Shown in pieces: positions 1 to 5,379 of a stretch of DNA of 5,695 nucleotides. This DNA is from Victivallales bacterium (lineage in GTDB: Bacteria; Verrucomicrobiota; Lentisphaeria; Oligosphaerales; Oligosphaeraceae), in assembly GCA_017431185.1 (NCBI GenBank), contig JAFRLP010000167.1:1-5695 (forward strand), in the 5' to 3' direction. Numbering within the stretch: position 1 is the stretch's first letter; every line of letters starts with the position of its first letter. Below the pieces are notes generated by a model that had not been told where the DNA came from, did not search any database, and saw nothing but the letters and a program-made list of their open reading frames with translations. A program made the translations under genes and the position numbers.

Positions 1-172
1 AACCTGGATGCCATCATTTCCGTTGGATATCGCGTCAATTCCATTCTGGGAGTCAGGTTTCGCCAATGGGCCACCAGTATTCTGAAAAACTACCTGCTGC
101 GTGGCTATGCGGTGAACGACCGCCTGGACCGTCTGGAGACCCAGCGCCTCCGGCAAACTTGTGGAATTGCAG

Positions 173-201
173 TTGAAACATTCCGATTGGTAAATTATAT
201 T
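173..201 (+). promoter_or_regulatory. fic promoter, sigma70-like
   Basis: TTGAAA at 173-178 and TATATT at 196-201 are separated by 17 bases, which predicts a transcription start near 208, about 33 bases before the fic start codon. The promoter sits inside the 3' end of the upstream RhuM frame. It overlaps the CCGAT repeats described separately. Confidence 0.5.
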
Positions 202-228
202 ATACCGATTACAAATTTCATTCCGATA
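179..228 (+). promoter_or_regulatory. Possible operator: CCGAT repeats around the fic promoter
   Basis: CATTCCGAT occurs at 179-187 and again at 219-227. The core CCGATT/CCGATA occurs three times in the same orientation at 183-188, 205-210 and 223-228. Between the first two lies an imperfect AT-rich palindrome starting GGTA and ending TACC (189-206) that covers the -10 box. The repeats bracket the -10 box and predicted start site. An obvious candidate binder is the N-terminal helix-turn-helix of the Fic protein itself; that link is inference. Confidence 0.35.
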
Positions 229-240
229 TAAGGATTCACG

Positions 241-1131
241 ATGATGACAATTGAAGAAGCCGCAAGGCAATGGAAGATTTCCGAACGACGCGTCCGGCTG
301 CTATGCAGCTCAGGGCGCATCACCGGTGCGACGATGGTCAATCACAGCTGGCAAATTCCGGATGACACTCCCAAACCCGAAGACATGCGCTCCAAGCGCA
401 CGCTCACGGCTCTGTTGAAGGATATTGAGACCAAGAAACACCAGCTGGACACCTGTCGTCCTTTGACGCAGGGGGAATTGGAACGTCTGCGGGAGGAGTT
501 CGTCATTGAATACACGTACAATTCAAATGCCATTGAGGGAAATACCCTGACGTTGCAGGAAACCAGCCTGGTGCTGAAAGGCTTGACAGTGGGCGCCAAG
601 CCGCTGAAGGACCATCTGGAGGCCGTGGGGCATCGGCAGGCATTTGACTTCATCTGCGAGCAGGTCAGCAATCCGGCTCCATTGACGGAAAGTCTCATCC
701 GCCAGATTCACTATCTGGTGCTTTCCGACAAGCCGGAGGACCGTGGAGTCTATCGGCGTGTGCCCGTGCGCATTGTCGGCGCCTTGCACGAGCCCGTTCA
801 GCCCTATCTCATCCAGCCTAAAATGGAGCAGCTCCTGCAGGAATATCTTTCTTCCGGAGAAAATCTGGTGTCACGTCTGGCTCGCTTCCATATCGAGTTC
901 GAGGGCATTCATCCCTTCATCGACGGCAACGGGCGGACAGGCCGTCTGTTGGTCAATCTGGAATTGATGAAAGCTGGTTTCCCGCCCATCGACATCAAGT
1001 TCTCCGACCGTGCCAAGTATTATGCGGCATTCGATGCCTGGCATTCCGGCAAGAAACGAGATGCAATGGCCATGCTCTTTGCCACCTACCTGAACCAGCG
1101 GCTGGAGCGTTACCTGGAAATACTGCGGTAG
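241..1131 (+). CDS. fic: Fic-domain protein with N-terminal helix-turn-helix (class II AMPylator-like)
   Basis: This is a 296-residue, apparently intact protein. Residues 1-41 look like a small excisionase/MerR-type helix-turn-helix (TIEEAARQWKISERRVRLLC, then a WQIP wing). The Fic core follows, with the full active-site motif HPFIDGNGRTGR at 224-235. His224 would be the catalytic base and Asp228/Asn230/Arg232 would hold the nucleotide and metal. An inhibitory-helix motif S-N-A-I-E-G at 95-100 fits the [S/T]xxxE[G/N] signature of class II Fic proteins, whose Glu blocks ATP until the helix moves. Known Fic enzymes mostly transfer AMP to Ser/Thr/Tyr of target proteins; the target here cannot be read from sequence. 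The start ATG follows AAGGA (230-234) at a 6-base gap; a second ATG at 244 is an alternative. It is monocistronic, with its own promoter and a strong terminator, and RhuM fragments lie on both sides. Confidence 0.93.
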   Translation: MMTIEEAARQWKISERRVRLLCSSGRITGATMVNHSWQIPDDTPKPEDMRSKRTLTALLKDIETKKHQLDTCRPLTQGELERLREEFVIEYTYNSNAIEGNTLTLQETSLVLKGLTVGAKPLKDHLEAVGHRQAFDFICEQVSNPAPLTESLIRQIHYLVLSDKPEDRGVYRRVPVRIVGALHEPVQPYLIQPKMEQLLQEYLSSGENLVSRLARFHIEFEGIHPFIDGNGRTGRLLVNLELMKAGFPPIDIKFSDRAKYYAAFDAWHSGKKRDAMAMLFATYLNQRLERYLEILR

Positions 1132-1166
1132 AATAGAATATTATACATCGTTTGGTGCTCTCGAAA

Positions 1167-1203
1167 AGGCCGGAAGCGTTTTGCTTTCGGTCTTTTTTGT
1201 TTT
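1167..1203 (+). terminator. Intrinsic terminator of fic
   Basis: An 11-bp stem (1167-1177 with 1183-1193, two G-U pairs) closes a five-base GTTTT loop. It is followed directly by a T-rich run, TTTTTGTTTT. It lies 35 bases after the fic stop codon and should end fic transcription before the RhuM fragment and the abiE operon. Confidence 0.88.
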
Positions 1204-1227
1204 AAGGGACCTGCTTGCCAGAACCTG

Positions 1228-1395
1228 ATGAAATCTCAAGTTCAACGGGAAGGTTCACGACTAATCTCACGAGTTCAGCCCTTTTTCAATCTGGATGTCA
1301 TCATCGCCGTTGGTTATCGAGTAAATTCACTGCGTGCCACCCGTTTCCGCATTTGGGCCACCAGTATTCTGAAAGACTACCTGCTGGCACTGTGA
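1228..1395 (+). pseudogene. RhuM-family fragment (second copy)
   Basis: An ATG-initiated frame of 55 residues reads SQVQREGSR, then FFNLDVIIAVGYRVNSLRATRF and RIWATSILKDYLLAL, ending in TGA at 1393-1395. This is the central RhuM core; both the N-terminal DNA-binding-like part and the C-terminal domain are missing. Compared with the copy at 1-110, the 20 bases GGGCCACCAGTATTCTGAAA are identical and the surrounding bases are similar. Similarity continues past the stop in another frame (GCGTGAACG matches GCGGTGAACG of copy one), so a small indel near 1387-1400 caused the frameshift. I see no ribosome-binding site. It is a relic, most likely left by duplication or recombination of the RhuM gene around fic. 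Confidence 0.7.
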
Positions 1396-1524
1396 TGGCG
1401 TGAACGGCATCTCCGCCCAAGAGTTCCTGCACCATAAAACGATCTGCGACTGACAGGCAATCGCTTGGGAGTGCTTTGGTTTCCGGCGTTTCCATCCGAT
1501 ATCTGGATTTTTTCTGAAATCGAC
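1396..1524. other. Degenerate spacer after RhuM fragment
   Basis: This stretch holds a few bases of recognisable RhuM similarity just after the frameshift and then nothing I can identify. No frame shows convincing protein features. It ends where composition switches to the AT-rich abiE promoter. Confidence 0.4.
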
Positions 1525-1561
1525 TTGAATTTTTTAGAAAATAATATATATTTTTCTAAAA
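1525..1561 (+). promoter_or_regulatory. abiE promoter with perfect inverted repeat (putative AbiEi operator)
   Basis: TTGAAT at 1525-1530 and TATATT at 1547-1552 are spaced 16 bases apart and form a promoter-like pair. A perfect inverted repeat, TTTTAGAAAA at 1532-1541 and TTTTCTAAAA at 1552-1561, separated by 10 bases, occupies the spacer and the -10/start-site region. In the studied AbiE systems the AbiEi antitoxin represses its own promoter by binding inverted repeats there. A dimeric winged-helix protein at this site would block RNA polymerase. The match to that model is inference; the repeat itself is plain in the sequence. Confidence 0.6.
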
Positions 1562-1579
1562 TTTCTAGGCAAAAAAAAT

Positions 1580-2212
1580 ATGAAATCTGTAAAAGATAAA
1601 ATCCAATTCAAGATCAGGCGCCAGGAGGCAGGGTACGTCTTTTCGGCAAAGGATTTCCTGCGGGATTTCCAAAGGTACGAGGTGGATGTGGCACTATCTT
1701 CCCTTGTAAAGGAGGGGATTATCCGTCGCATCATCCCCGGCATTTACGAACGTCCGCGTTGGAACGAACTCCTTGCTTCGCCGGCCGCCCCTGATCTCTA
1801 CAGCGTTGCATCGGCGCTTGCCCGCAAATTCAGCTGGCGCATCCACCCGTCCGGCAATACGGCGTTGAACATTCTCGGTCTTTCCACGCAAATCCCTGGT
1901 CAACTGATATTTCTTTCCAATGGTCCCTCACGGAAATACATCATTGGAAAGCGAGCCATAGAATTCCGTCATACATCACTTCACGAGTTGGTCTTCCGGC
2001 TGCCTGAAAGCACCATGGTTGTCCAAGCACTGAAGGCCCTTGGCAAAGAGCATGTCAACGAAGAGGTCATTCACACGTTGCACGTTTTTTATTCGCATTC
2101 TCTTTGGGCGAAAATAGCCGCCGACACCTGCAACGCCAGTGGATGGATACATGAAACCATACGCTCGATAAGCACACAGGAGGAGAACCATGCATCGAAT
2201 AATCCATCTTAG
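1580..2212 (+). CDS. abiEi: AbiEi-like antitoxin (DUF6088-type winged-helix protein)
   Basis: A 210-residue protein. Residues 15-58 form a winged helix of the type seen in AbiEi/DUF6088 antitoxins (VFSAKDFLRDF, then VDVALSSLVKEGIIRRIIPG and IYERP). The middle carries the family hallmark IHPSGNTALNILGLSTQIP (88-106) followed by LSNGPSR (112-118). In AbiE systems this protein has two jobs: it neutralises the AbiEii nucleotidyltransferase (type IV antitoxin action, without a stable complex) and represses the operon. Length fits the family. The start ATG follows an A-rich stretch with no good Shine-Dalgarno sequence; no better in-frame start is visible. Its 3' end overlaps the toxin start by 23 bases, as expected for a coupled pair. 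The C-terminal tail after about residue 197 is low-complexity and polar. The frame is intact even though its partner is broken. Confidence 0.85.
   Translation: MKSVKDKIQFKIRRQEAGYVFSAKDFLRDFQRYEVDVALSSLVKEGIIRRIIPGIYERPRWNELLASPAAPDLYSVASALARKFSWRIHPSGNTALNILGLSTQIPGQLIFLSNGPSRKYIIGKRAIEFRHTSLHELVFRLPESTMVVQALKALGKEHVNEEVIHTLHVFYSHSLWAKIAADTCNASGWIHETIRSISTQEENHASNNPS
2178..2185 (+). promoter_or_regulatory. Strong Shine-Dalgarno site of abiEii
   Basis: AGGAGGAG lies inside the end of the antitoxin gene, four bases before the ATG at 2190. It fixes the toxin start and suggests efficient, coupled translation, in contrast to the poor ribosome site of the antitoxin gene. Confidence 0.75.
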
Positions 2213-2888
2213 CCCCGACCAAAGAAGAATCATGTTCGAGGATGCCTCGGCAAAACTTGGCATTCTTAATTCATTGATTGAAAAGGACTTCTGGGTATGC
2301 TGGGTGCTTTCCCGCATCTTTGGCGACCAGCGTCTCCGGAGGCTCCTTCGCTTCAAAGGCGGAACCTCTCTTTCCAAGGTGTTCCACCTGATTGAGCGCT
2401 TCTCCGAAGACATCGACTTGATTCTGGATTGGAGGGAAGTGACGCAGGACGATCCGATGAAGGAAAGAAGCAACGCGCAGCAGGACAAGTTCAACAAGCG
2501 CATGCAGGAGGAATCGGCTGGCTACATCAGCACCACGCTGAAGGAACAAATTGCATCTGTCTTTGACGGGGAATGCCACGTCAGGGCCGATGCAGAAGAC
2601 GGTCATATCATCTGGATCGAATATCCCCACGATGACAGCGACAGCTACATCCTTCCGCGTGTCAAACTAGAGATTGGCCCGTTGGCCGCCTGGGTTCCAC
2701 ACCACGCCTTTCCTGTCATGCCATACGTGGGAGAGGCCTTGCCGGAACTAGGCATTCAGGCCTTTGATGTCCCGACCATCCTTGCGGAACGCACCTTCTG
2801 GGAAATGGTGACGATTTTGCATCAGGAGCATTTCCGTCCTGACAAACTGACTGGTCCCTCCCGTTTCTCGCGGCACTACTACGACTAG
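2190..2888 (+). CDS. abiEii: AbiEii-like nucleotidyltransferase toxin, N-terminal two thirds (cut by in-frame TAG)
   Basis: The frame gives 232 residues before a TAG at 2886-2888. It has the AbiEii/AbiGii hallmarks: EKDFWV (31-36), the nucleotidyltransferase GG[ST] motif in FKGGTSLSK (55-63), and the metal-binding acidic pair in SEDIDL (72-77). VKLEIG (158-163) and AERTFW (199-204) follow. Toxins of this family transfer nucleotides from an NTP to RNA targets such as tRNA (shown for related MenT proteins). The stop falls right after RHYYD, where relatives continue with DLY and a C-terminal helical domain. The next 115 codons stay in the same frame and read as that missing domain. A single-base change (for example TTG to TAG) would explain it. 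Position 206 is Met in FWEMVTILH, where relatives usually have Lys (FWEKAT). The truncated product is probably inactive or unstable. Confidence 0.85.
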   Translation: MHRIIHLSPDQRRIMFEDASAKLGILNSLIEKDFWVCWVLSRIFGDQRLRRLLRFKGGTSLSKVFHLIERFSEDIDLILDWREVTQDDPMKERSNAQQDKFNKRMQEESAGYISTTLKEQIASVFDGECHVRADAEDGHIIWIEYPHDDSDSYILPRVKLEIGPLAAWVPHHAFPVMPYVGEALPELGIQAFDVPTILAERTFWEMVTILHQEHFRPDKLTGPSRFSRHYYD

Positions 2889-3236
2889 TTCAAGATGTCG
2901 TCCACGGCGGTTTGCCAAAACGCCATGGCAGACACAGAGCTTCTCCGCAAAGTCGTGGACTTCAAACGCAAGTTCTATCCACGGGCCTGGGCAAGATACG
3001 ATTTGGCGCATCTAGGGGACATCAGGCTCATGCCACCCGAACACAGCATGAAGCCGCTTGCCGATGACTATACCCAGATGCGGGAAATGCTCTACGGCGT
3101 TCGCCCAGCCTGGCAGGAAATCCTCGCGGGCTTGCAAAAACTCGAAGAAACCATCAATAACAACGGGAATCACTGCTGTCCGGTAAAAACACTTGAGGCA
3201 CAGGGGGAGTCATCCGAAAATCATGGAAAAAACTAG
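2889..3236 (+). pseudogene. AbiEii-like toxin, C-terminal remainder after the TAG
   Basis: The same frame as the toxin continues from 2889 to a TAG at 3234-3236. It contains VVDFKRKFYPRAWARYDLA, IRLMPPE and EILAGLQKLEETIN, which match the expected C-terminal part of AbiEii-family proteins. The first ATG in this piece (2895) has no ribosome-binding site, so separate expression is unlikely. After EETIN the frame adds about 23 residues unlike the family (the NNNGNHCC region onward). The last part of this tail, from about 3204, lies within the interspersed repeat, whose CTAG supplies the stop. The C-terminus was therefore probably changed by the repeat. With readthrough or repair of the TAG the full protein would be 348 residues. 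Confidence 0.75.
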
Positions 3237-3355
3237 ATTGCGGGGGAAAGCATCCACCGGGGCTTGACATGGCGGTCTTCAGAAGGGATTGTAATAGGGG
3301 TGGAGGCCGGGGGCGGCGGGTGTACCCACTATGGATAAGGCCATGCGGAGATGCC
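3204..3355 (+). repeat. Interspersed repeat, copy 1
   Basis: This ~152-bp segment matches the reverse complement of 5149-5306. Shared blocks, in order, are AAAATCATGG, AAAAACTAGATT, CATCCA, TTGACA, ATAGGGG followed by a GGTGGA-like stretch, CGGGGG then GGCGGGTG, GGATAAGG, and CATGC followed by GAGATGCC. Between blocks the copies differ by substitutions and small gaps. The G-rich block (3297-3320) has several runs of three or more G. The left end overlaps the last codons of the toxin frame and provides its stop. No transposase or clear terminal inverted repeats are visible. Weaker similarity may continue to about 3405. Confidence 0.75.
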
Positions 3356-3558
3356 CCGGGGAGCCCCCTTTTGAGAGCGTCTTGAGGGACGGTTGTCGCC
3401 ATGCCATTCCTTTGGGCCTGCCCTCATGGTTTCGCATGTTTGCAGGCTTGCTATTCTTGCCGGACGGCGGTAAGAACTTGTCGGAATTATGACTTTTAGA
3501 AAGGATATATGACTTTCCGCAAGGATAAAGTGGCGGAAGGTATAGTATTCCCCGCACT
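3356..3558. other. Intergenic stretch between repeat copy 1 and the activase gene
   Basis: No gene is visible. It holds a perfect CCCCGGGG palindrome near 3355, two tandem 20-base units at 3491-3510 and 3511-3530 that share 15 positions (each starts GACTTT and contains AAGGATA), and an 8-bp stem (3513-3520 with 3533-3540, 12-base loop). On the minus strand this is the region just downstream of the activase gene, so the hairpins might stabilise or end that transcript. No T-run follows, so I do not call a terminator here. Confidence 0.4.
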
Positions 3559-3568
3559 TCAATGCGGG
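3551..3568 (-). promoter_or_regulatory. Hairpin over the activase stop codon
   Basis: CCCGCA (3551-3556) and TGCGGG (3563-3568) form a 6-bp stem with a six-base loop that contains the stop codon at 3559-3561. It has no following T-run, so it is more likely a 3'-end stabilising structure than a complete intrinsic terminator. Confidence 0.35.
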
Positions 3569-4431
3569 ATGTTAAGAACCTCCCGCCAGTGCGCCTTGGT
3601 TTCCTCGGAAACAAAGGGTGCCTGGAAGTATTCCTTTCTGCCAAGTCTGGCGTTCTTCCCCTCGCCCAGCGGGTGGTAGGGCTGCAGATCCATGCGCTGC
3701 AGATGGCGAAGGGAACTGGCGAGACATGAGATATGGCGCAGTGCCGCGTCGGAATCGTTCACGCCGGGAATGAGCGGGCACCGCAATACCGTTGGTGCGC
3801 CTGCCGCGTCGAGTCGCCGAAGATTCTCCAGTATCCCATCACAGGGGACTCCGACCAGCGTCTCATGGAGTTCCGGCGGCGCCTTGACATCCCAGAGCCA
3901 CAAGTCCACGAGGGGAAGCAGTTGTTCAATCTGTTCCCAGGGGGCGAAGCCGCTGGTCTCCACGCAGGTGTTTATTCCGGCCTGACGCGATGCCGCGAGC
4001 AATTCGCGAGTGAAGTCGAAGTGCGCGAGGGGCTCCCCACCGGAGACGGTGAGTCCGCCGCCGGAGTGGTCGTAGAATACCTTGTCCGCCAGGACTACCT
4101 CCATGACCTGTGGAACCGTCATCGGCTTTCCGGCGATTTCCAGTGCGCCGACGGGGCATTCTTCCGCGCATCGTCCGCAGTGCTGGCACCCATCGCGGTT
4201 GACATGGTGGCCGTCCTCCCCGAATACATGGCAGCCCTGTGGGCAGACAGTTGCGCATCGGCGGCACTGCGTGCATTTCTCGGCATCGAAGAAGAGCTCC
4301 GGTTCAAAGGAGTGCGACTCCGGGTTGTGGCACCATCGGCAGCGCAGCGGACAGCCCTTCAGGAAGACCACCGTGCGGATGCCGGGGCCGTCGTGGACCG
4401 CGAATTTTTCGATGTCGAAAACCAGCGCCAT
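3559..4431 (-). CDS. Glycyl-radical-enzyme activating protein (radical SAM, with two 4Fe-4S ferredoxin motifs)
   Basis: A 290-residue protein starting [20 protein letters not shown]. The radical SAM cluster motif is C27-x3-C31-x2-C34 ([14 protein letters not shown]). Two ferredoxin-type clusters follow as an insert: C53/C56/C59/C63 and C82/C85/C88/C92. The SAM-binding GGE is at 131-133 in [10 protein letters not shown], and VETSGF is at 157-162. The insert and the HNPES word mark the larger activase subfamily (as in activases of hydroxyphenylacetate, choline, glycerol or benzylsuccinate enzymes, and PflC/YjjW types) rather than the short E. coli PflA. It would make a 5'-deoxyadenosyl radical to install the glycyl radical on a partner enzyme in the anaerobic cytoplasm. 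The partner cannot be told from sequence and is not in the window. The start is supported by GGAGG (4440-4444) eight bases upstream; the frame is open 75 codons further but without family similarity. Translation is coupled to the upstream gene by TGATG. Confidence 0.93.
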   Translation of the reverse strand: MALVFDIEKFAVHDGPGIRTVVFLKGCPLRCRWCHNPESHSFEPELFFDAEKCTQCRRCATVCPQGCHVFGEDGHHVNRDGCQHCGRCAEECPVGALEIAGKPMTVPQVMEVVLADKVFYDHSGGGLTVSGGEPLAHFDFTRELLAASRQAGINTCVETSGFAPWEQIEQLLPLVDLWLWDVKAPPELHETLVGVPCDGILENLRRLDAAGAPTVLRCPLIPGVNDSDAALRHISCLASSLRHLQRMDLQPYHPLGEGKNARLGRKEYFQAPFVSEETKAHWREVLNIPH

Positions 4432-4694
4432 CAGAATTTCCTCCGGTAGATGCTCTCCGGTTGCACTTCGGGACACAGGGTGGCGAATCCGATCAGGGTG
4501 AAGCCGCATTCTCGCGGTCCGCCGTAGTATTCCGCCGAGTTTGAAAGTTCGCCAGACAAGTCGAAGCTCCCCTGGTCCAAAATGGGAAAGAAGGCATCGG
4601 AGCGGTAGAAGTTCTCGCCGATGCGGTTCGCTCCGGCCAGAAGAACTGTGATACATAACAGCGCCGCGAAAATTGTCAGAATTTGTCGAAGCAT
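4431..4694 (-). CDS. Small single-pass membrane or secreted protein, unknown function
   Basis: An 87-residue frame that I do not recognise. Residues 5-21 ([17 protein letters not shown]) form a hydrophobic segment after a basic start (MLRQ), so a membrane anchor or uncleaved signal is likely, with the polar remainder outside. No cysteine follows the segment in a lipobox position. Its TGA overlaps the activase ATG (TGATG), and the activase Shine-Dalgarno lies inside its last codons, which supports a real, translated gene in the same operon. The start is uncertain: the ATG at 4694 has no good ribosome site, and a TTG at 4730 in the same frame is an alternative. A better-placed ATG with GGAG at 4774 is in another frame. 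It could also be the remains of a longer protein. Confidence 0.55.
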   Translation of the reverse strand: MLRQILTIFAALLCITVLLAGANRIGENFYRSDAFFPILDQGSFDLSGELSNSAEYYGGPRECGFTLIGFATLCPEVQPESIYRRKF

Positions 4695-4774
4695 GTCAGG
4701 AACGAACAGGGTTTCAGGCGTAATTTGCAACGTGCATAAAGCCCCGGCATCTCGTTTGGAAACCGCCGCGTCAT
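4676..4774 (-). CDS. Possible 32-residue leader ORF upstream of the membrane protein
   Basis: ATG at 4774 follows GGAG (CTCC at 4782-4785 on the plus strand) with a 7-base gap, the best translation-start signal on this strand upstream of 4694. The peptide starts [18 protein letters not shown] and ends in TGA at 4676-4678. It overlaps the start of the 87-residue gene in another frame. It may be a translated leader that feeds ribosomes to the downstream start, or mark a frameshift that separated the true start from the membrane protein. No family recognised. Confidence 0.25.
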   Translation of the reverse strand: MTRRFPNEMPGLYARCKLRLKPCSFLTCFDKF

Positions 4775-5148
4775 TGTGAATCTCCGTATGTTATGCTGTC
4801 CGATGAAAAACAATCCTGCAGACTTGATTGGCGGGGCAGCACAGTTCACCGAAGTGGCTTTGCGGGTTAGAACCAGCCGACTTGAATGGCTGGACAGAGG
4901 GAATGACAGGCTTGGCGACAGCCTGCCCAAAGTCATCAAAAAGGGAATCAAATGTGGTGTCGCTGCAATTCTTTTCATTTCCGCGCCCTTTTGGGCATTT
5001 TGCCGTAAATGCTTCCGCATATGGTCACTATGCTTGGTCGCATTGGCGCCAAACTGCCTCAAAAATGCCCACGGGACTCTTAACGAATTTATGAGACGGC
5101 ACACTAGGCGGCGGCTCGGCAAGGACCCCACAAAAAGGAAATCAGGAC
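4775..5148. other. Intergenic region with inverted repeats, no convincing gene
   Basis: Frames are open on both strands here, but none shows a recognisable family or a good ribosome site for a long product. Visible structure: CCAGCC/GGCTGG stem (4873-4878 with 4888-4893), CAGGCT/AGCCTG stem (4907-4912 with 4920-4925), and a perfect 10-bp inverted repeat TGGGCATTTT (4992-5001) with AAAATGCCCA (5062-5071). It lies upstream of the minus-strand operon, so its promoter and untranslated leader may be in this stretch. Confidence 0.4.
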
Positions 5149-5306
5149 GGCATCTCGGCATGTCCTTATCCTATAGGGGATTCACCCGCCACCCCCGTCC
5201 ACCGCCCCTATCCATACCATCCAGGCGGAAGGAAACCTTGTCAAACCACCATGGATGGATTTATCGGGAATCTAGTTTTTCCCATGATTTTCTGGGGATT
5301 CACCCG
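5149..5306 (-). repeat. Interspersed repeat, copy 2 (inverted relative to copy 1)
   Basis: Reverse complement of this ~158-bp segment matches 3204-3355 in the same block order. This copy additionally shows the 13-base sequence GGGGATTCACCCG at both ends (5176-5188 and 5294-5306) in direct orientation, 118 bases apart; copy 1 has degraded versions at the equivalent places. There is no coding gene with a start signal inside. Together the two copies bracket the activase operon. Confidence 0.75.
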
Positions 5307-5379
5307 CATTCACAATTGCCCTACTGGACAGCAGCAGCATATACTATAATCTCCCTCGGAAGACAGGTCAGCCTCAACT

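Larger units (their letters stand above)
1..231 (+). pseudogene. RhuM-family protein, 3' end (probably truncated)
   Basis: Frame 1 is open from the left edge to a TAA at 229-231 and gives 76 residues. It begins NLDAIISVGYRVNS and continues with FRQWATSILKNYLLRGYAVNDRLDRLE. These are the conserved core words of the RhuM family (first described in Salmonella pathogenicity island 3; molecular role unclear). From family knowledge, a full-length RhuM continues well beyond RLDRLE into a C-terminal domain. Here only about 30 atypical residues follow, running into the AT-rich fic promoter before the stop. I therefore infer that the C-terminal domain was lost, but the 5' part lies outside the window, so a functional short protein cannot be excluded. 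A second fragment of the same family lies at 1228-1395. Family assignment is fairly sure; pseudogene status less so. Confidence 0.65.

Noticed and set aside
1215..1403. 62-codon frame over the second RhuM fragment
   Set aside because: The RhuM words are in a different frame (1228-1395), so this one is a shadow.
3264..3297. TTGACA in the repeat as a promoter
   Set aside because: It is conserved in both copies, but no -10-like box lies 16-18 bases downstream in either copy.
3733..4449. 238-codon plus-strand frame
   Set aside because: It lies opposite the activase gene, whose cysteine motifs are unmistakable; the plus-strand product has no recognisable features.
4432..4656. 75-codon N-terminal extension of the activase
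   Set aside because: The extension has no family similarity, and the internal ATG at 4431 has a proper Shine-Dalgarno site and begins the conserved [20 protein letters not shown] region.
4676..5161. 161-codon minus-strand frame
   Set aside because: Only its last 32 codons have a good start signal; the rest is low-complexity and overlaps the repeat edge.
5345..5350. Consensus TATAAT before the tandem array
   Set aside because: The nearest -35-like box (TGGACA at 5325-5330) is only 14 bases away and no gene with a ribosome site follows.
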